Assembly (NCBI GenBank): GCA_937910975.1
Contig: CALEMZ010000192.1
Location: 1-6,178, forward strand
Length of the DNA stretch: 6,178 nt
From: an uncultured Pseudorhodobacter sp.
Lineage (GTDB): Bacteria; Pseudomonadota; Alphaproteobacteria; Rhodobacterales; Rhodobacteraceae
Reading direction: 5' to 3'
Shown: positions 1-5,932 of the stretch, piece by piece
Layout of the letters: the number at the start of each line of letters is the position of its first letter
Position numbering within the stretch: position 1 is the stretch's first letter
The notes under the pieces: model-generated
Databases searched by the model: none
Seen by the model: the letters and a program-made list of their open reading frames with translations, nothing else
What the model was told of the DNA's origin: nothing
Translations under genes and position numbers: made by a program

Positions 1-810
1 GACCACGCCGGTAAAGATCAGAAAAATCACAATGACCGTCATCAGCGCTCGCGTCCCGACACGTTTCTGGGCTGAGAGATAAGATTTTTCCGTCATATCG
101 GCAAAGGCCGCGCGCGACGGGTCTTCATGGGTAAAGGCCTGCACAGCCTGCACCGACAAAAGCGCCTCAGACGCGTTACCCGAACTCGCCGCGATCAGGT
201 CTTGGTTTTCGCGGCTCAACATCCGCAAGCGTCGCCCCAACAGGATGATCGGAATGATCACCCCCGGCACGATCAACAGTACCAAACCCGTCAGCTTGGC
301 CGATGTCAGCAACAGCGCCACCATCCCGCCAAGAAGAATCAATACATTGCGCAGCGCGATAGAGACGGAGGAGCCGATCACCGACAAGATCAGCGTGGTG
401 TCGGTGGTCAGACGGCTTAGCACCTCGCCCGTCATCAGCCGTTCAAAAAAGGTGGGGCTCATCCCCATCACCTTGTCAAATAAGGACGTGCGGATATCGG
501 CAACCACGCGTTCGCCAAGGCGCGTCACAAGGTAATAGCGTGCGCCCGTACCCAGCGCCAAAAGCATGGCGATCACAAGTGCGGCCTCAAAATACTGGTC
601 AAGCAAGCTGGCATTGTCGGCAGCAAACCCATCCACCACCCGGCGCACCGCCAAAGGAAGTGTAAGTGAGACGCAGGCCGTCACAATCAGCGCCAGAATT
701 GCGCCCAGCACAAGCTTGCGATACGGGGCCAAGAACGGGGCCAGCCCGCGCAATGCGCCTACGCGTTTCGATTTCTCGCGCTCTTCCAGAACCGTGGTAT
801 TTCGAGCCAT
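1..810 (-). CDS. ABC exporter, transmembrane (MsbA-like) half, partial at left edge
   Basis: This is the N-terminal 270 residues of a half-size ABC exporter (type I exporter fold, MsbA/subfamily B). Such proteins dimerise in the inner membrane and use ATP to expel lipids, drugs or other amphipathic molecules. After a charged cytoplasmic start, hydrophobic segments lie at about residues 33-53, 75-95, 150-170, 174-192 and from 254 on. The stretch TGEVLSRLTTDTTLI (127-141) and the coupling region around VQAVQAFTHE (220-229) are typical of this family. The ATP-binding domain (Walker A, LSGGQ, Walker B) would lie beyond the left edge, so the gene is cut by the window rather than broken. The start at 810 has an AAGG-type ribosome site nine bases upstream. 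An in-frame ATG at 816 would add two residues but sits very close to that site. It is divergent from the dehalogenase gene. Family confident; substrate unknown. Confidence 0.9.
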   Translation of the reverse strand, partial: MARNTTVLEEREKSKRVGALRGLAPFLAPYRKLVLGAILALIVTACVSLTLPLAVRRVVDGFAADNASLLDQYFEAALVIAMLLALGTGARYYLVTRLGERVVADIRTSLFDKVMGMSPTFFERLMTGEVLSRLTTDTTLILSVIGSSVSIALRNVLILLGGMVALLLTSAKLTGLVLLIVPGVIIPIILLGRRLRMLSRENQDLIAASSGNASEALLSVQAVQAFTHEDPSRAAFADMTEKSYLSAQKRVGTRALMTVIVIFLIFTGVV

Positions 811-839
811 GCTCATCCGCCTTCTTTTGCAACGCTCCC

Positions 840-868
840 CCTTTAGGCGCTGAACCCGCCACTCGCAA
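840..868 (-). promoter_or_regulatory. Candidate promoter for the ABC exporter gene
   Basis: Read on the minus strand, a TTGCGA -35-like hexamer (868-863) is followed after exactly 17 bases by TAAAGG (845-840). The latter lies about 30 bases before the exporter start codon. Spacing and position fit a sigma-70-type promoter, but the -10 box is a weak match and chance is possible in a gap this size. Confidence 0.3.
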
Positions 869-883
869 GCTTTCCAATTGCCG

Positions 884-949
884 CGCCCTTTTCGTTGCCC
901 TCTTTCCCTGCGCGCAGCCCTGTGCCAGTTTCCCCCAAACGAAAGGGCG
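884..949 (+). promoter_or_regulatory. Inverted repeat pairing with the dehalogenase ribosome site
   Basis: CGCCCTTT at 884-891 is the exact reverse complement of AAAGGGCG at 942-949, which contains the AAAGGG ribosome-binding site of the dehalogenase gene starting at 954. One further C-G pair (893 with 941) is possible across a bulged T. If the leader RNA starts upstream of 884, this 8-bp stem could hide the ribosome site. The 50-base loop makes it a weak call. Confidence 0.2.
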
Positions 950-953
950 AACC

Positions 954-1640
954 ATGGCCATCACCACCTGCGTCTTTGATGCTTACGGCACCTTGTTTGA
1001 TGTGGCGGGTGCCGCACGGCAAGCTGCAGCCGAGCCGGGGCAAGAGGCGCTTTCCGCACTTTGGCCACGACTGGCCGAGGATTGGCGACGCAAGCAGTTG
1101 GAATACACTTGGCTGCGCGCGATCACCGGCGATCACACCGATTTTCGCCGCGTCACCGAAGACGGGCTGGATTGGGCGATGGAAGCCGCTGGCCTTTCCG
1201 ATGCAACCCTTCGCACCCGCCTGATGGCGCTATATGATGCGCTGCCCGCTTACGGCGAAGTGCCGGACATGCTCAAAGCCCTGAAATCCAAAGGCTTTGC
1301 CACGGCCATTCTCTCCAACGGCAGCCCGGCCATGCTGGCTTCTGCCATCGCCTCTGCCGGAATCCGCGCGCATCTGGATGCGGTGTTGTCGGTAGAGGCC
1401 GTCGGAATCTTCAAGCCCTCCGCCCGTGTTTATGAAATGGTCGGCACCCGTTTTGGCACCCAGCCCCAACAGGTGCTCTTCGTGTCGTCGAACGGCTGGG
1501 ATGTATGTTCCGGCGCAAGCTTTGGCTTTGCCACTGCATGGGTCAACCGCGCGGGCCTGCCGATGGACAGGCTTGCCGCCCGCCCCGGCCACATCTTGCC
1601 CGACCTTTCCACCATCCCCCAGCTTGCAGGCACCCTATGA
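954..1640 (+). CDS. L-2-haloacid dehalogenase (HAD superfamily, type II)
   Basis: A 228-residue cytoplasmic hydrolase predicted to remove halogen from short L-2-haloacids such as 2-chloropropionate, giving the D-2-hydroxy acid (EC 3.8.1.2 family). The known active-site set of L-DEX is present at matching spacing: nucleophile Asp9 in FDAYGTLFD, Thr13, Arg45 in WRRKQLEYTWLR, Ser121-Asn122 in LSNGSP, Lys154, Tyr160, and Ser178, Asn180 and Asp183 in VSSNGWDV. Length is normal for the family (about 220-230). The start at 954 is chosen because AAAGGG lies six bases upstream and the protein then begins directly at the first beta strand; the open frame reaching back to 666 runs antisense through the exporter gene. 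Its TGA overlaps the ATG of the next hydrolase (ATGA), implying one mRNA and coupled translation. Many family members are annotated from sequence alone, so the natural substrate is inferred. Confidence 0.9.
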   Translation: MAITTCVFDAYGTLFDVAGAARQAAAEPGQEALSALWPRLAEDWRRKQLEYTWLRAITGDHTDFRRVTEDGLDWAMEAAGLSDATLRTRLMALYDALPAYGEVPDMLKALKSKGFATAILSNGSPAMLASAIASAGIRAHLDAVLSVEAVGIFKPSARVYEMVGTRFGTQPQQVLFVSSNGWDVCSGASFGFATAWVNRAGLPMDRLAARPGHILPDLSTIPQLAGTL

Positions 1641-2482
1641 CGCAGTTTTTCACCACCTCAGACGGCGCGCGTATCGCCTATACCGATGAAGGCAGCTGCA
1701 CGCCGCTTTTGTGCCTTGCAGGCCTGACACGCACGATCCGGGACTTTGACTATATGCGCCCACATCTCCCCCCCTGCCGCCTGATCCGCATGGATTACCG
1801 GGGGCGCGGGCAAAGCCAGTGGACCGGGGCCGAAACCTATACCGTCCCGCAAGAAGCAAAGGACGCGCTGGAACTTCTGAACCATCTGGGCGTGGAAAAG
1901 GCTGCTTTGCTTGGCACCTCGCGCGGGGGGTTGATCGCCATGGTACTTGCCGCCACCGCCCGCCATCGCCTGCTAGGCATCTGCTTCAACGACATCGGCC
2001 CCGAAATCCATAAACCGGGGCTGGAGAGGATCATGGATTACGTTGGTCGCAACCCGCGCGCCAAGACCCATGCGGAACTCGCCGCCGCCCTGCCCCGTAA
2101 CATGCCGGGGTTTGAAAATGTGCCCGCCAGCCGCTGGCTGGAGGAGGCGGAGCTTCACTTCACCGTAACCCCCGATGGGCTGCGCATCACCTATGACCCG
2201 GCCCTGCGCGACAGCTTCCTTGCCGCCTTCAATGGCCCGGAGGTGGATCTCTGGCCACTGTTTGACGCCTGCGCGGGCCTGCCTCTGGCATTGATCCGGG
2301 GCGAGAATTCCGACCTGTTGACCCAAAGCTGCGCCGATGAAATGCGCCGCCGCCGCCCGGATATGGCCTTCGCCAACATCCCCGACCGCGCGCATGTCCC
2401 TTTTCTTGATGAGCCGGAGGCCGTGGCTGTGCTGCACAGCTTTTTGTCCAACCTCAAAACTCTACCCACAGCCCCAGCTTGA
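1637..2482 (+). CDS. Alpha/beta-fold hydrolase, operon partner of the dehalogenase
   Basis: A 281-residue alpha/beta hydrolase with no signal peptide. Visible motifs in order: oxyanion-hole region LCLAGLTRT (25-33), MDYRGRGQS (52-60), nucleophile elbow GTSRGG with Ser95, acid Asp226 in RGENSDLL, and catalytic His253 in DRAHVPFLDEP. The nucleophile is Ser, not Asp, so it is not a haloalkane or haloacetate dehalogenase; esterase, lactonase or C-C hydrolase chemistry is possible. The residues between about 125 and 200 form the cap or lid that would set specificity. The start at 1637 gives the usual N-terminus, with GCAGG six bases upstream, and overlaps the dehalogenase stop by four bases; the frame's earlier ATG at 1505 lies inside that gene. 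Its last 29 bases overlap the convergent gene on the other strand. Fold certain, substrate unknown. Confidence 0.88.
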   Translation: MTQFFTTSDGARIAYTDEGSCTPLLCLAGLTRTIRDFDYMRPHLPPCRLIRMDYRGRGQSQWTGAETYTVPQEAKDALELLNHLGVEKAALLGTSRGGLIAMVLAATARHRLLGICFNDIGPEIHKPGLERIMDYVGRNPRAKTHAELAAALPRNMPGFENVPASRWLEEAELHFTVTPDGLRITYDPALRDSFLAAFNGPEVDLWPLFDACAGLPLALIRGENSDLLTQSCADEMRRRRPDMAFANIPDRAHVPFLDEPEAVAVLHSFLSNLKTLPTAPA

Positions 2483-3125
2483 GGCGCGGCTCTTTCGGCC
2501 CGATCACCCCGACCGAGGGCGACAGCACCAGATGCATGCGCCTGAACGCCCAGGCAACGCTGGTTTCCACGCGCACCGTCTGCTCACCCCCGCGCCGCCA
2601 AGCCTGCGCCTGCGCCATCAGCATCAGCCGGTCCATCGGCTTCAGCCCAATCCCCGCATCCAGCTTATAGGTCAGCCCCGCGTTCAACCAATCCATCGTA
2701 ATCAGCTTTTCCACCTGTAAATCCACCGTGGCCCAGCCGTCGCCCCAGGGCGTCTGAAATCCCTTGCCCCAAAACAACCCCGCGCGCGCCGCAAGCTCCA
2801 CCGCGCCTTTCAGTTGCGGAAGTGCCACTGCCGCCTGCGTTTCACGCTGTTCCATCGCGGTTCCGGCGGAAAGAATGGCCCCGCCCGCCCCGCGCCATAC
2901 CGGATAATGTATGAAACTGGTGACATCGGGCAAACGCCGCCCCCGTGGCATGGAAACTTCCACCCCCAGCGACCAATCGCCCTTAAGCCCATATTCTGCA
3001 TAGACCTGTGCGCGGGTATGATCGGCAGAGAACGCGATAAACACCGATCCCGCTTCGCGCGGCCAAGCACCCGCATGGGCCGTCACCGCCCAGAGCCAGA
3101 AAAAGATCATGAAAATCCAGCGCAT
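2454..3125 (-). CDS. Secreted protein, probable small outer-membrane beta-barrel, function unknown
   Basis: I do not recognise a named family. The 223-residue product opens with a clear Sec signal peptide: Met-Arg, a hydrophobic run (3-14), then AHA (16-18) with likely cleavage before Gly19. The mature part of about 205 residues is rich in alternating polar and hydrophobic stretches with aromatic residues and has no internal membrane helix. It ends KLGLWVEF, which fits the Gram-negative outer-membrane beta-signal (polar-x-Gly-x-x-hydrophobic-x-Phe) recognised by BamA. An outer-membrane location is therefore inferred. The start at 3125 is supported by GAGGGAG nine bases upstream; the open frame extends to 3233 but only this Met leads directly into the signal peptide. 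It is divergent from the dehydratase gene and convergent with the hydrolase gene, overlapping it by 29 bases, so it is a single-gene unit in this window. Confidence 0.8.
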   Translation of the reverse strand: MRWIFMIFFWLWAVTAHAGAWPREAGSVFIAFSADHTRAQVYAEYGLKGDWSLGVEVSMPRGRRLPDVTSFIHYPVWRGAGGAILSAGTAMEQRETQAAVALPQLKGAVELAARAGLFWGKGFQTPWGDGWATVDLQVEKLITMDWLNAGLTYKLDAGIGLKPMDRLMLMAQAQAWRRGGEQTVRVETSVAWAFRRMHLVLSPSVGVIGPKEPRLKLGLWVEF

Positions 3126-3136
3126 GGAACAAGACT

Positions 3137-3165
3137 CCCTCGCGTCAAGCTTGCCGGGGCGAGGG
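3137..3165 (-). promoter_or_regulatory. Hairpin covering the ribosome site of the beta-barrel gene
   Basis: CCCTCGC (3137-3143 on the plus strand) and GCGAGGG (3159-3165) are perfect 7-base reverse complements separated by 15 bases. On the minus-strand transcript the 3' arm carries most of the GAGGGAG ribosome site (3141-3135) for the gene starting at 3125. Folding would hide it, so a translational switch is possible. No U-tract follows on either strand, so it is unlikely to be a terminator. Confidence 0.35.
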
Positions 3166-3201
3166 TTAATGAATGGTAAAGAAAGTGAGTAAAGATTGAC
3201 T
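3166..3201. promoter_or_regulatory. AT-rich divergent control region with TTAA-type half sites and a direct repeat
   Basis: In otherwise GC-rich DNA this 36-base patch is AT-rich. On the minus strand it reads TTTA, seven bases, TTAA (3180-3166), one mismatch from the TTAA-N7-TTAA pattern bound by CtrA in alphaproteobacteria. GTAAAGA occurs twice in direct orientation (3176-3182 and 3189-3195), 13 bases apart. The patch ends in TTGACT (3196-3201), a good -35 candidate for the dehydratase gene to the right, though no convincing -10 box follows at the usual distance. The location between two divergent starts suits a shared control region; the protein bound is a guess. Confidence 0.3.
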
Positions 3202-3281
3202 GTTCTTGCCATGCAGGCCAGCAATAGCGCCAAAGACGCTGCAACCGCGCAAACAGCTTACAAATCGAAAAGAGCCAGAAC

Positions 3282-4256
3282 ATGCCCGACATTACCGATA
3301 TCGAAGCCGCCGCCCGTCGCTTGGAAGGTCGTGCGCTGCGCACGCCGCTGCTCTCCTCGCCCTTTTTGGATGAGATCGCGGGCCGCCGGGTGTTTGTGAA
3401 GGCCGAATGCCTGCAACACACCGGGTCTTTCAAGTTTCGCGGGGCGTGGTCGGCGGTGTCGGCCCTTGATCCGGACACCCGCGCCAAAGGCGTTATCGCC
3501 TTTTCCTCGGGCAATCACGCGCAGGGCGTAGCACTGGCCGCGCGCCTTCACGGTATCGCCTCCGTCATCATCATGCCTTCGGATGCGCCTAAGATGAAAA
3601 TCGAAAATACCCGCGCTCTGGGTGCCGAGGTTGTGCTCTACGACCGCGCCAATGAGGACCGGGACGCGATTGGCGCGCAGCTTGCTGCCGCGCGTGGGCT
3701 GACCCTGATCAAACCCTATGACGATCATATGGTGATCGCAGGCCAAGGCAGCACCGGCCTGGAAATCGCCGAACAAGCCGTTGCTGAAGGCATCACAAAG
3801 GCCGATGTGCTGGTGTGTTGCGGCGGCGGTGGGCTGACGGCAGGCATCGCTTTGGCGCTGGAGTCCCGCTCCACAGGTCTGCGTCCCCGCCCGGTGGAAC
3901 CCGCAGGCTTTGATGACGTGACCCGCAGCCTCGCCACCGGAACCCGCCAACATAACGCTACGCATTCCGGCTCACTTTGCGATGCCATTGTTACCCCAAC
4001 ACCGGGGGAGATTACCCTACCCATCCTCGCGCGTCTGTGCGGGCCGGGTATCGTGATTACCGATGAAGAAGCCCTGCGCGCGATGGCGCTGGCTTGGTCT
4101 CGGCTCAAGATTGTGCTGGAACCGGGGGGGGCCGCAGCCCTCGCCGCAGCCTTGTTCCATGCGGAACAGATCGCTACGCCTGATGTAATCTGCGTGGCCT
4201 CAGGCGGGAATGTCGATCCTGAGGTTTTCGCCCGCGCGATGGCCACGTTGGCCTGA
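3282..4256 (+). CDS. PLP-dependent serine/threonine dehydratase (ACT-less)
   Basis: A 324-residue fold-type II PLP enzyme of the threonine dehydratase/serine racemase family. It is predicted to deaminate L-threonine to 2-oxobutanoate, L-serine to pyruvate, or both. Features in order: HTGSFKFRGA with Schiff-base Lys51; SSGNHAQG with Ser76 and Asn78; the phosphate-binding glycine loop CGGGGLTAG (180-188); VEPAGFDD with Glu206 and Asp212, which match the divalent-metal ligands of serine racemase; and the C-terminal SGGN (307-310), which contacts the pyridine nitrogen. There is no regulatory ACT domain, so it resembles catabolic rather than feedback-inhibited biosynthetic enzymes. The start at 3282 has GAAAAGAG seven bases upstream. 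It begins a rightward run of genes after a divergent gap. A run of eight G at 4124-4131 encodes part of the conserved EPGGAAAL segment, with the frame intact. A racemase activity cannot be excluded from sequence. Confidence 0.9.
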   Translation: MPDITDIEAAARRLEGRALRTPLLSSPFLDEIAGRRVFVKAECLQHTGSFKFRGAWSAVSALDPDTRAKGVIAFSSGNHAQGVALAARLHGIASVIIMPSDAPKMKIENTRALGAEVVLYDRANEDRDAIGAQLAAARGLTLIKPYDDHMVIAGQGSTGLEIAEQAVAEGITKADVLVCCGGGGLTAGIALALESRSTGLRPRPVEPAGFDDVTRSLATGTRQHNATHSGSLCDAIVTPTPGEITLPILARLCGPGIVITDEEALRAMALAWSRLKIVLEPGGAAALAAALFHAEQIATPDVICVASGGNVDPEVFARAMATLA

Positions 4257-4270
4257 CAGAATACCGACGG

Positions 4271-4333
4271 GGCGGGCTTCTTGATCCTCGGGCCGATGAT
4301 GTTCAACCAATGAAAATCGGCTTGCAGCCCGCC
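4271..4333 (+). repeat. Nested inverted repeats in the gap before the PcaD-like gene
   Basis: In the 119-base gap after the dehydratase, an outer pair GGCGGGC (4271-4277) and GCCCGCC (4327-4333) encloses an inner pair GCCGAT (4292-4297) and ATCGGC (4316-4321). Together they could form an interrupted stem-loop. No run of U follows, so it is not a standard intrinsic terminator. It may slow transcription between the genes or be chance in GC-rich DNA. Confidence 0.25.
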
Positions 4334-4375
4334 GCGCACCATCCGACAAGGGGCAACCGAAAACGGATTGCCACC

Positions 4376-5188
4376 ATGCTCCCACCGCTCCGCTTTGCCC
4401 CCTGCGGCGATCAGACCATCGCCTACCGTGAGGAAGGCACTGCCTCCGGCCCCGCCGTGGTACTTGCTCATGCCATGGGGTTTGACCATGGCCTCTGGGA
4501 CGCCACGATCCCGCTGTTGCCGCCCGGCCTGCGGATCATCCGCTATGATCTGCGCGGCCATGGCCAATCCTCCACGCCGCCAGCCCCCTATGCCATGGGG
4601 GCCTTGGTGCGCGATGCCGAAACCCTGCTAGATCACCTCGCCATCCGCGATTGCGTCTTTATCGGCAGCTCCATCGGCGGCATGGTGGCCCAAGGGCTGG
4701 CCGTCAAACGGCTGGACCAGATCCGCGCGCTGGTACTGGCCAATACCGTCACCAAGATCGGCACGAAAGAGACTTGGGCACGATTGATTGAGGCCACACG
4801 AACCACAGGCCTCAGCGCCCGCTTTACCTCGGATGTGGAACAAAGCTTCTCCCCCGCCTTCCGCCGCAGCCAAGACCTGCGCCACTGGCAGTCGCTGCTG
4901 GCGGCCCGACGGCTTGACGCCTTTCTCGGTTGTGCTGCAGCCATTGCAGGCACGGATTTCTACACCACCACCGCCAGCCTGCGCCTGCCCAGCCTCATCA
5001 TCGCCAGCGCCGAAGATGCCATAACCCCCGTCGATATGGTCCGCGAATTGGCCGGGCTAATCCCCGGCGCGGCGTTTCACCTGATCCGAAAATCCGGCCA
5101 CCTGCCAATGATTGAGCAGCCGCAGGCCTTTGCCCGCGCCGTCAGCGATTTTCTGCATGGCATCGGCCATGCCCACAGCTTGCAATAA
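4376..5188 (+). CDS. Alpha/beta hydrolase, 3-oxoadipate enol-lactonase (PcaD)-like
   Basis: A 270-residue cytoplasmic alpha/beta hydrolase resembling PcaD, which opens 3-oxoadipate enol-lactone in the beta-ketoadipate pathway (EC 3.1.1.24). The parts are LAHAMGFDHGLWD (30-42, oxyanion region), YDLRGHGQS (57-65), nucleophile elbow GSSIGG with Ser99, the cap stretch GCAAAIAGTDFY (185-196) that I associate with annotated enol-lactonases, Asp214 in SAEDAITP, and His242 in SGHLPMIEQP. The triad is complete and the length is normal. The start at 4376 is set by the family's usual N-terminus; the ribosome site is poor. An upstream ATG at 4310 would add 22 unlikely residues and also lacks a ribosome site. 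No other pca gene lies in the window, so the enol-lactonase role is tentative; a related lactonase or esterase is equally possible. Fold certain, specificity about even odds. Confidence 0.85.
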   Translation: MLPPLRFAPCGDQTIAYREEGTASGPAVVLAHAMGFDHGLWDATIPLLPPGLRIIRYDLRGHGQSSTPPAPYAMGALVRDAETLLDHLAIRDCVFIGSSIGGMVAQGLAVKRLDQIRALVLANTVTKIGTKETWARLIEATRTTGLSARFTSDVEQSFSPAFRRSQDLRHWQSLLAARRLDAFLGCAAAIAGTDFYTTTASLRLPSLIIASAEDAITPVDMVRELAGLIPGAAFHLIRKSGHLPMIEQPQAFARAVSDFLHGIGHAHSLQ

Positions 5189-5254
5189 CCCAACATCGCG
5201 GCAACACTTCGGCCAATTGGCAAATGCCCCGAAAAACCGAAAGAGTCCAACGAG

Positions 5255-5932
5255 ATGCCACCCATCCTTCTGATCCACGGATCATGCCACGGCGCATGGT
5301 GCTGGCGCGATGTTTTGCCTTTTCTCAACAATGCCGCTGCCATCGACCTTCCCGGCCATGGAGCCGACCGCACACCGATGGAGGCGATCACGCTCGATCT
5401 TTACGTCGAAGCGATCCTCGACGCGATCACCACCCCCACCCATCTGGTTGGCCATTCCATGGCAGGCTACCCGATCACCGCCGCCGCCGAACGCGCGCCT
5501 GAGAAAATCACAGCCCTCACCTATGTCTGCGCCTACGCTCCCCGTTCCGGCCTCAGTCTAGCCGACATGCGCCGCGCCGGCCCACGCCAGCCGCTGCTGG
5601 AGGCCATCGAAACCAGCGCCGACAGGCAAAGCTTCCGCTTCAGGCCCGAGATGATCGCGGACAAACTCTACCACGATTGCCCACCCGAGGCCGTCGCCTA
5701 CGCTGGCCGTCACCTCACCCCGCAGGCGATCAAACCACAAGCCACCCCCCTCACTCTAACCGGGCGCGGCGCGCATATCCCCAAACGCTACATCCAGTGC
5801 AGTCAAGATCGCGCGATCCCCCCCGAATATCAGGCCAGCATGTCGGCAGGTTGGCCCGATATGCGCGTTCTCAACAGCAGCCACTCGCCCTTCTTCTCCA
5901 TGCCACAAAAGCTTGCCGAGGCCCTGCAATGA
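5255..5932 (+). CDS. Alpha/beta hydrolase of the plant-esterase/hydroxynitrile-lyase type
   Basis: A 225-residue alpha/beta hydrolase of a different subgroup from the two others here. It begins almost at once with LLIHGSCHGAWCW (5-17), the hallmark of the salicylate-esterase/hydroxynitrile-lyase group. AIDLPGHG (29-36), nucleophile elbow GHSMAG with Ser68, Asp185 in CSQDRAIPP and His210 in SSHSPFF follow. The residue after the catalytic His is Ser, whereas active hydroxynitrile lyases carry Lys there, so ester hydrolysis is more likely than cyanohydrin cleavage. At 225 residues it is somewhat shorter than plant members. The start at 5255 has GAAAGAG nine bases upstream. It follows the PcaD-like gene by 66 bases on the same strand, and its TGA overlaps the start of the MFS exporter gene (ATGA), implying shared translation. 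Substrate not readable. Confidence 0.88.
   Translation: MPPILLIHGSCHGAWCWRDVLPFLNNAAAIDLPGHGADRTPMEAITLDLYVEAILDAITTPTHLVGHSMAGYPITAAAERAPEKITALTYVCAYAPRSGLSLADMRRAGPRQPLLEAIETSADRQSFRFRPEMIADKLYHDCPPEAVAYAGRHLTPQAIKPQATPLTLTGRGAHIPKRYIQCSQDRAIPPEYQASMSAGWPDMRVLNSSHSPFFSMPQKLAEALQ

Noticed and set aside
666..953. Upstream extension of the dehalogenase frame
   Set aside because: It would run antisense through the exporter gene, adds residues without homology, and the ATG at 954 has a good ribosome site directly upstream.
1505..1636. Upstream extension of the first alpha/beta hydrolase
   Set aside because: It lies inside the dehalogenase coding region in another frame; the ATGA start at 1637 gives the normal family N-terminus.
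1637..2482. The first alpha/beta hydrolase as a haloalkane or fluoroacetate dehalogenase, given its neighbour
   Set aside because: Those enzymes use an Asp nucleophile; this one has Ser95 in GTSRGG.
3258..3965. A 235-codon open frame on the minus strand opposite the dehydratase
   Set aside because: Shadow of the plus-strand gene, with no recognisable domain and no ribosome site supporting it.
3725..4567. A 280-codon open frame on the minus strand across the dehydratase and PcaD-like genes
   Set aside because: It is antisense to two well-supported genes, its product is low-complexity (Ala, Pro, Ser-rich) with no motif, and long antisense frames are expected in GC-rich coding DNA.
5212..5221. 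Perfect 10-base palindrome GCCAATTGGC between the PcaD-like and second hydrolase genes
   Set aside because: Short, with no flanking symmetry, second copy or promoter context; could be chance, and it has no U-tract to act as a terminator.
5255..5932. The second hydrolase as a true hydroxynitrile lyase
   Set aside because: The Lys that follows the catalytic His in active lyases is replaced by Ser211, so an esterase is the safer reading.
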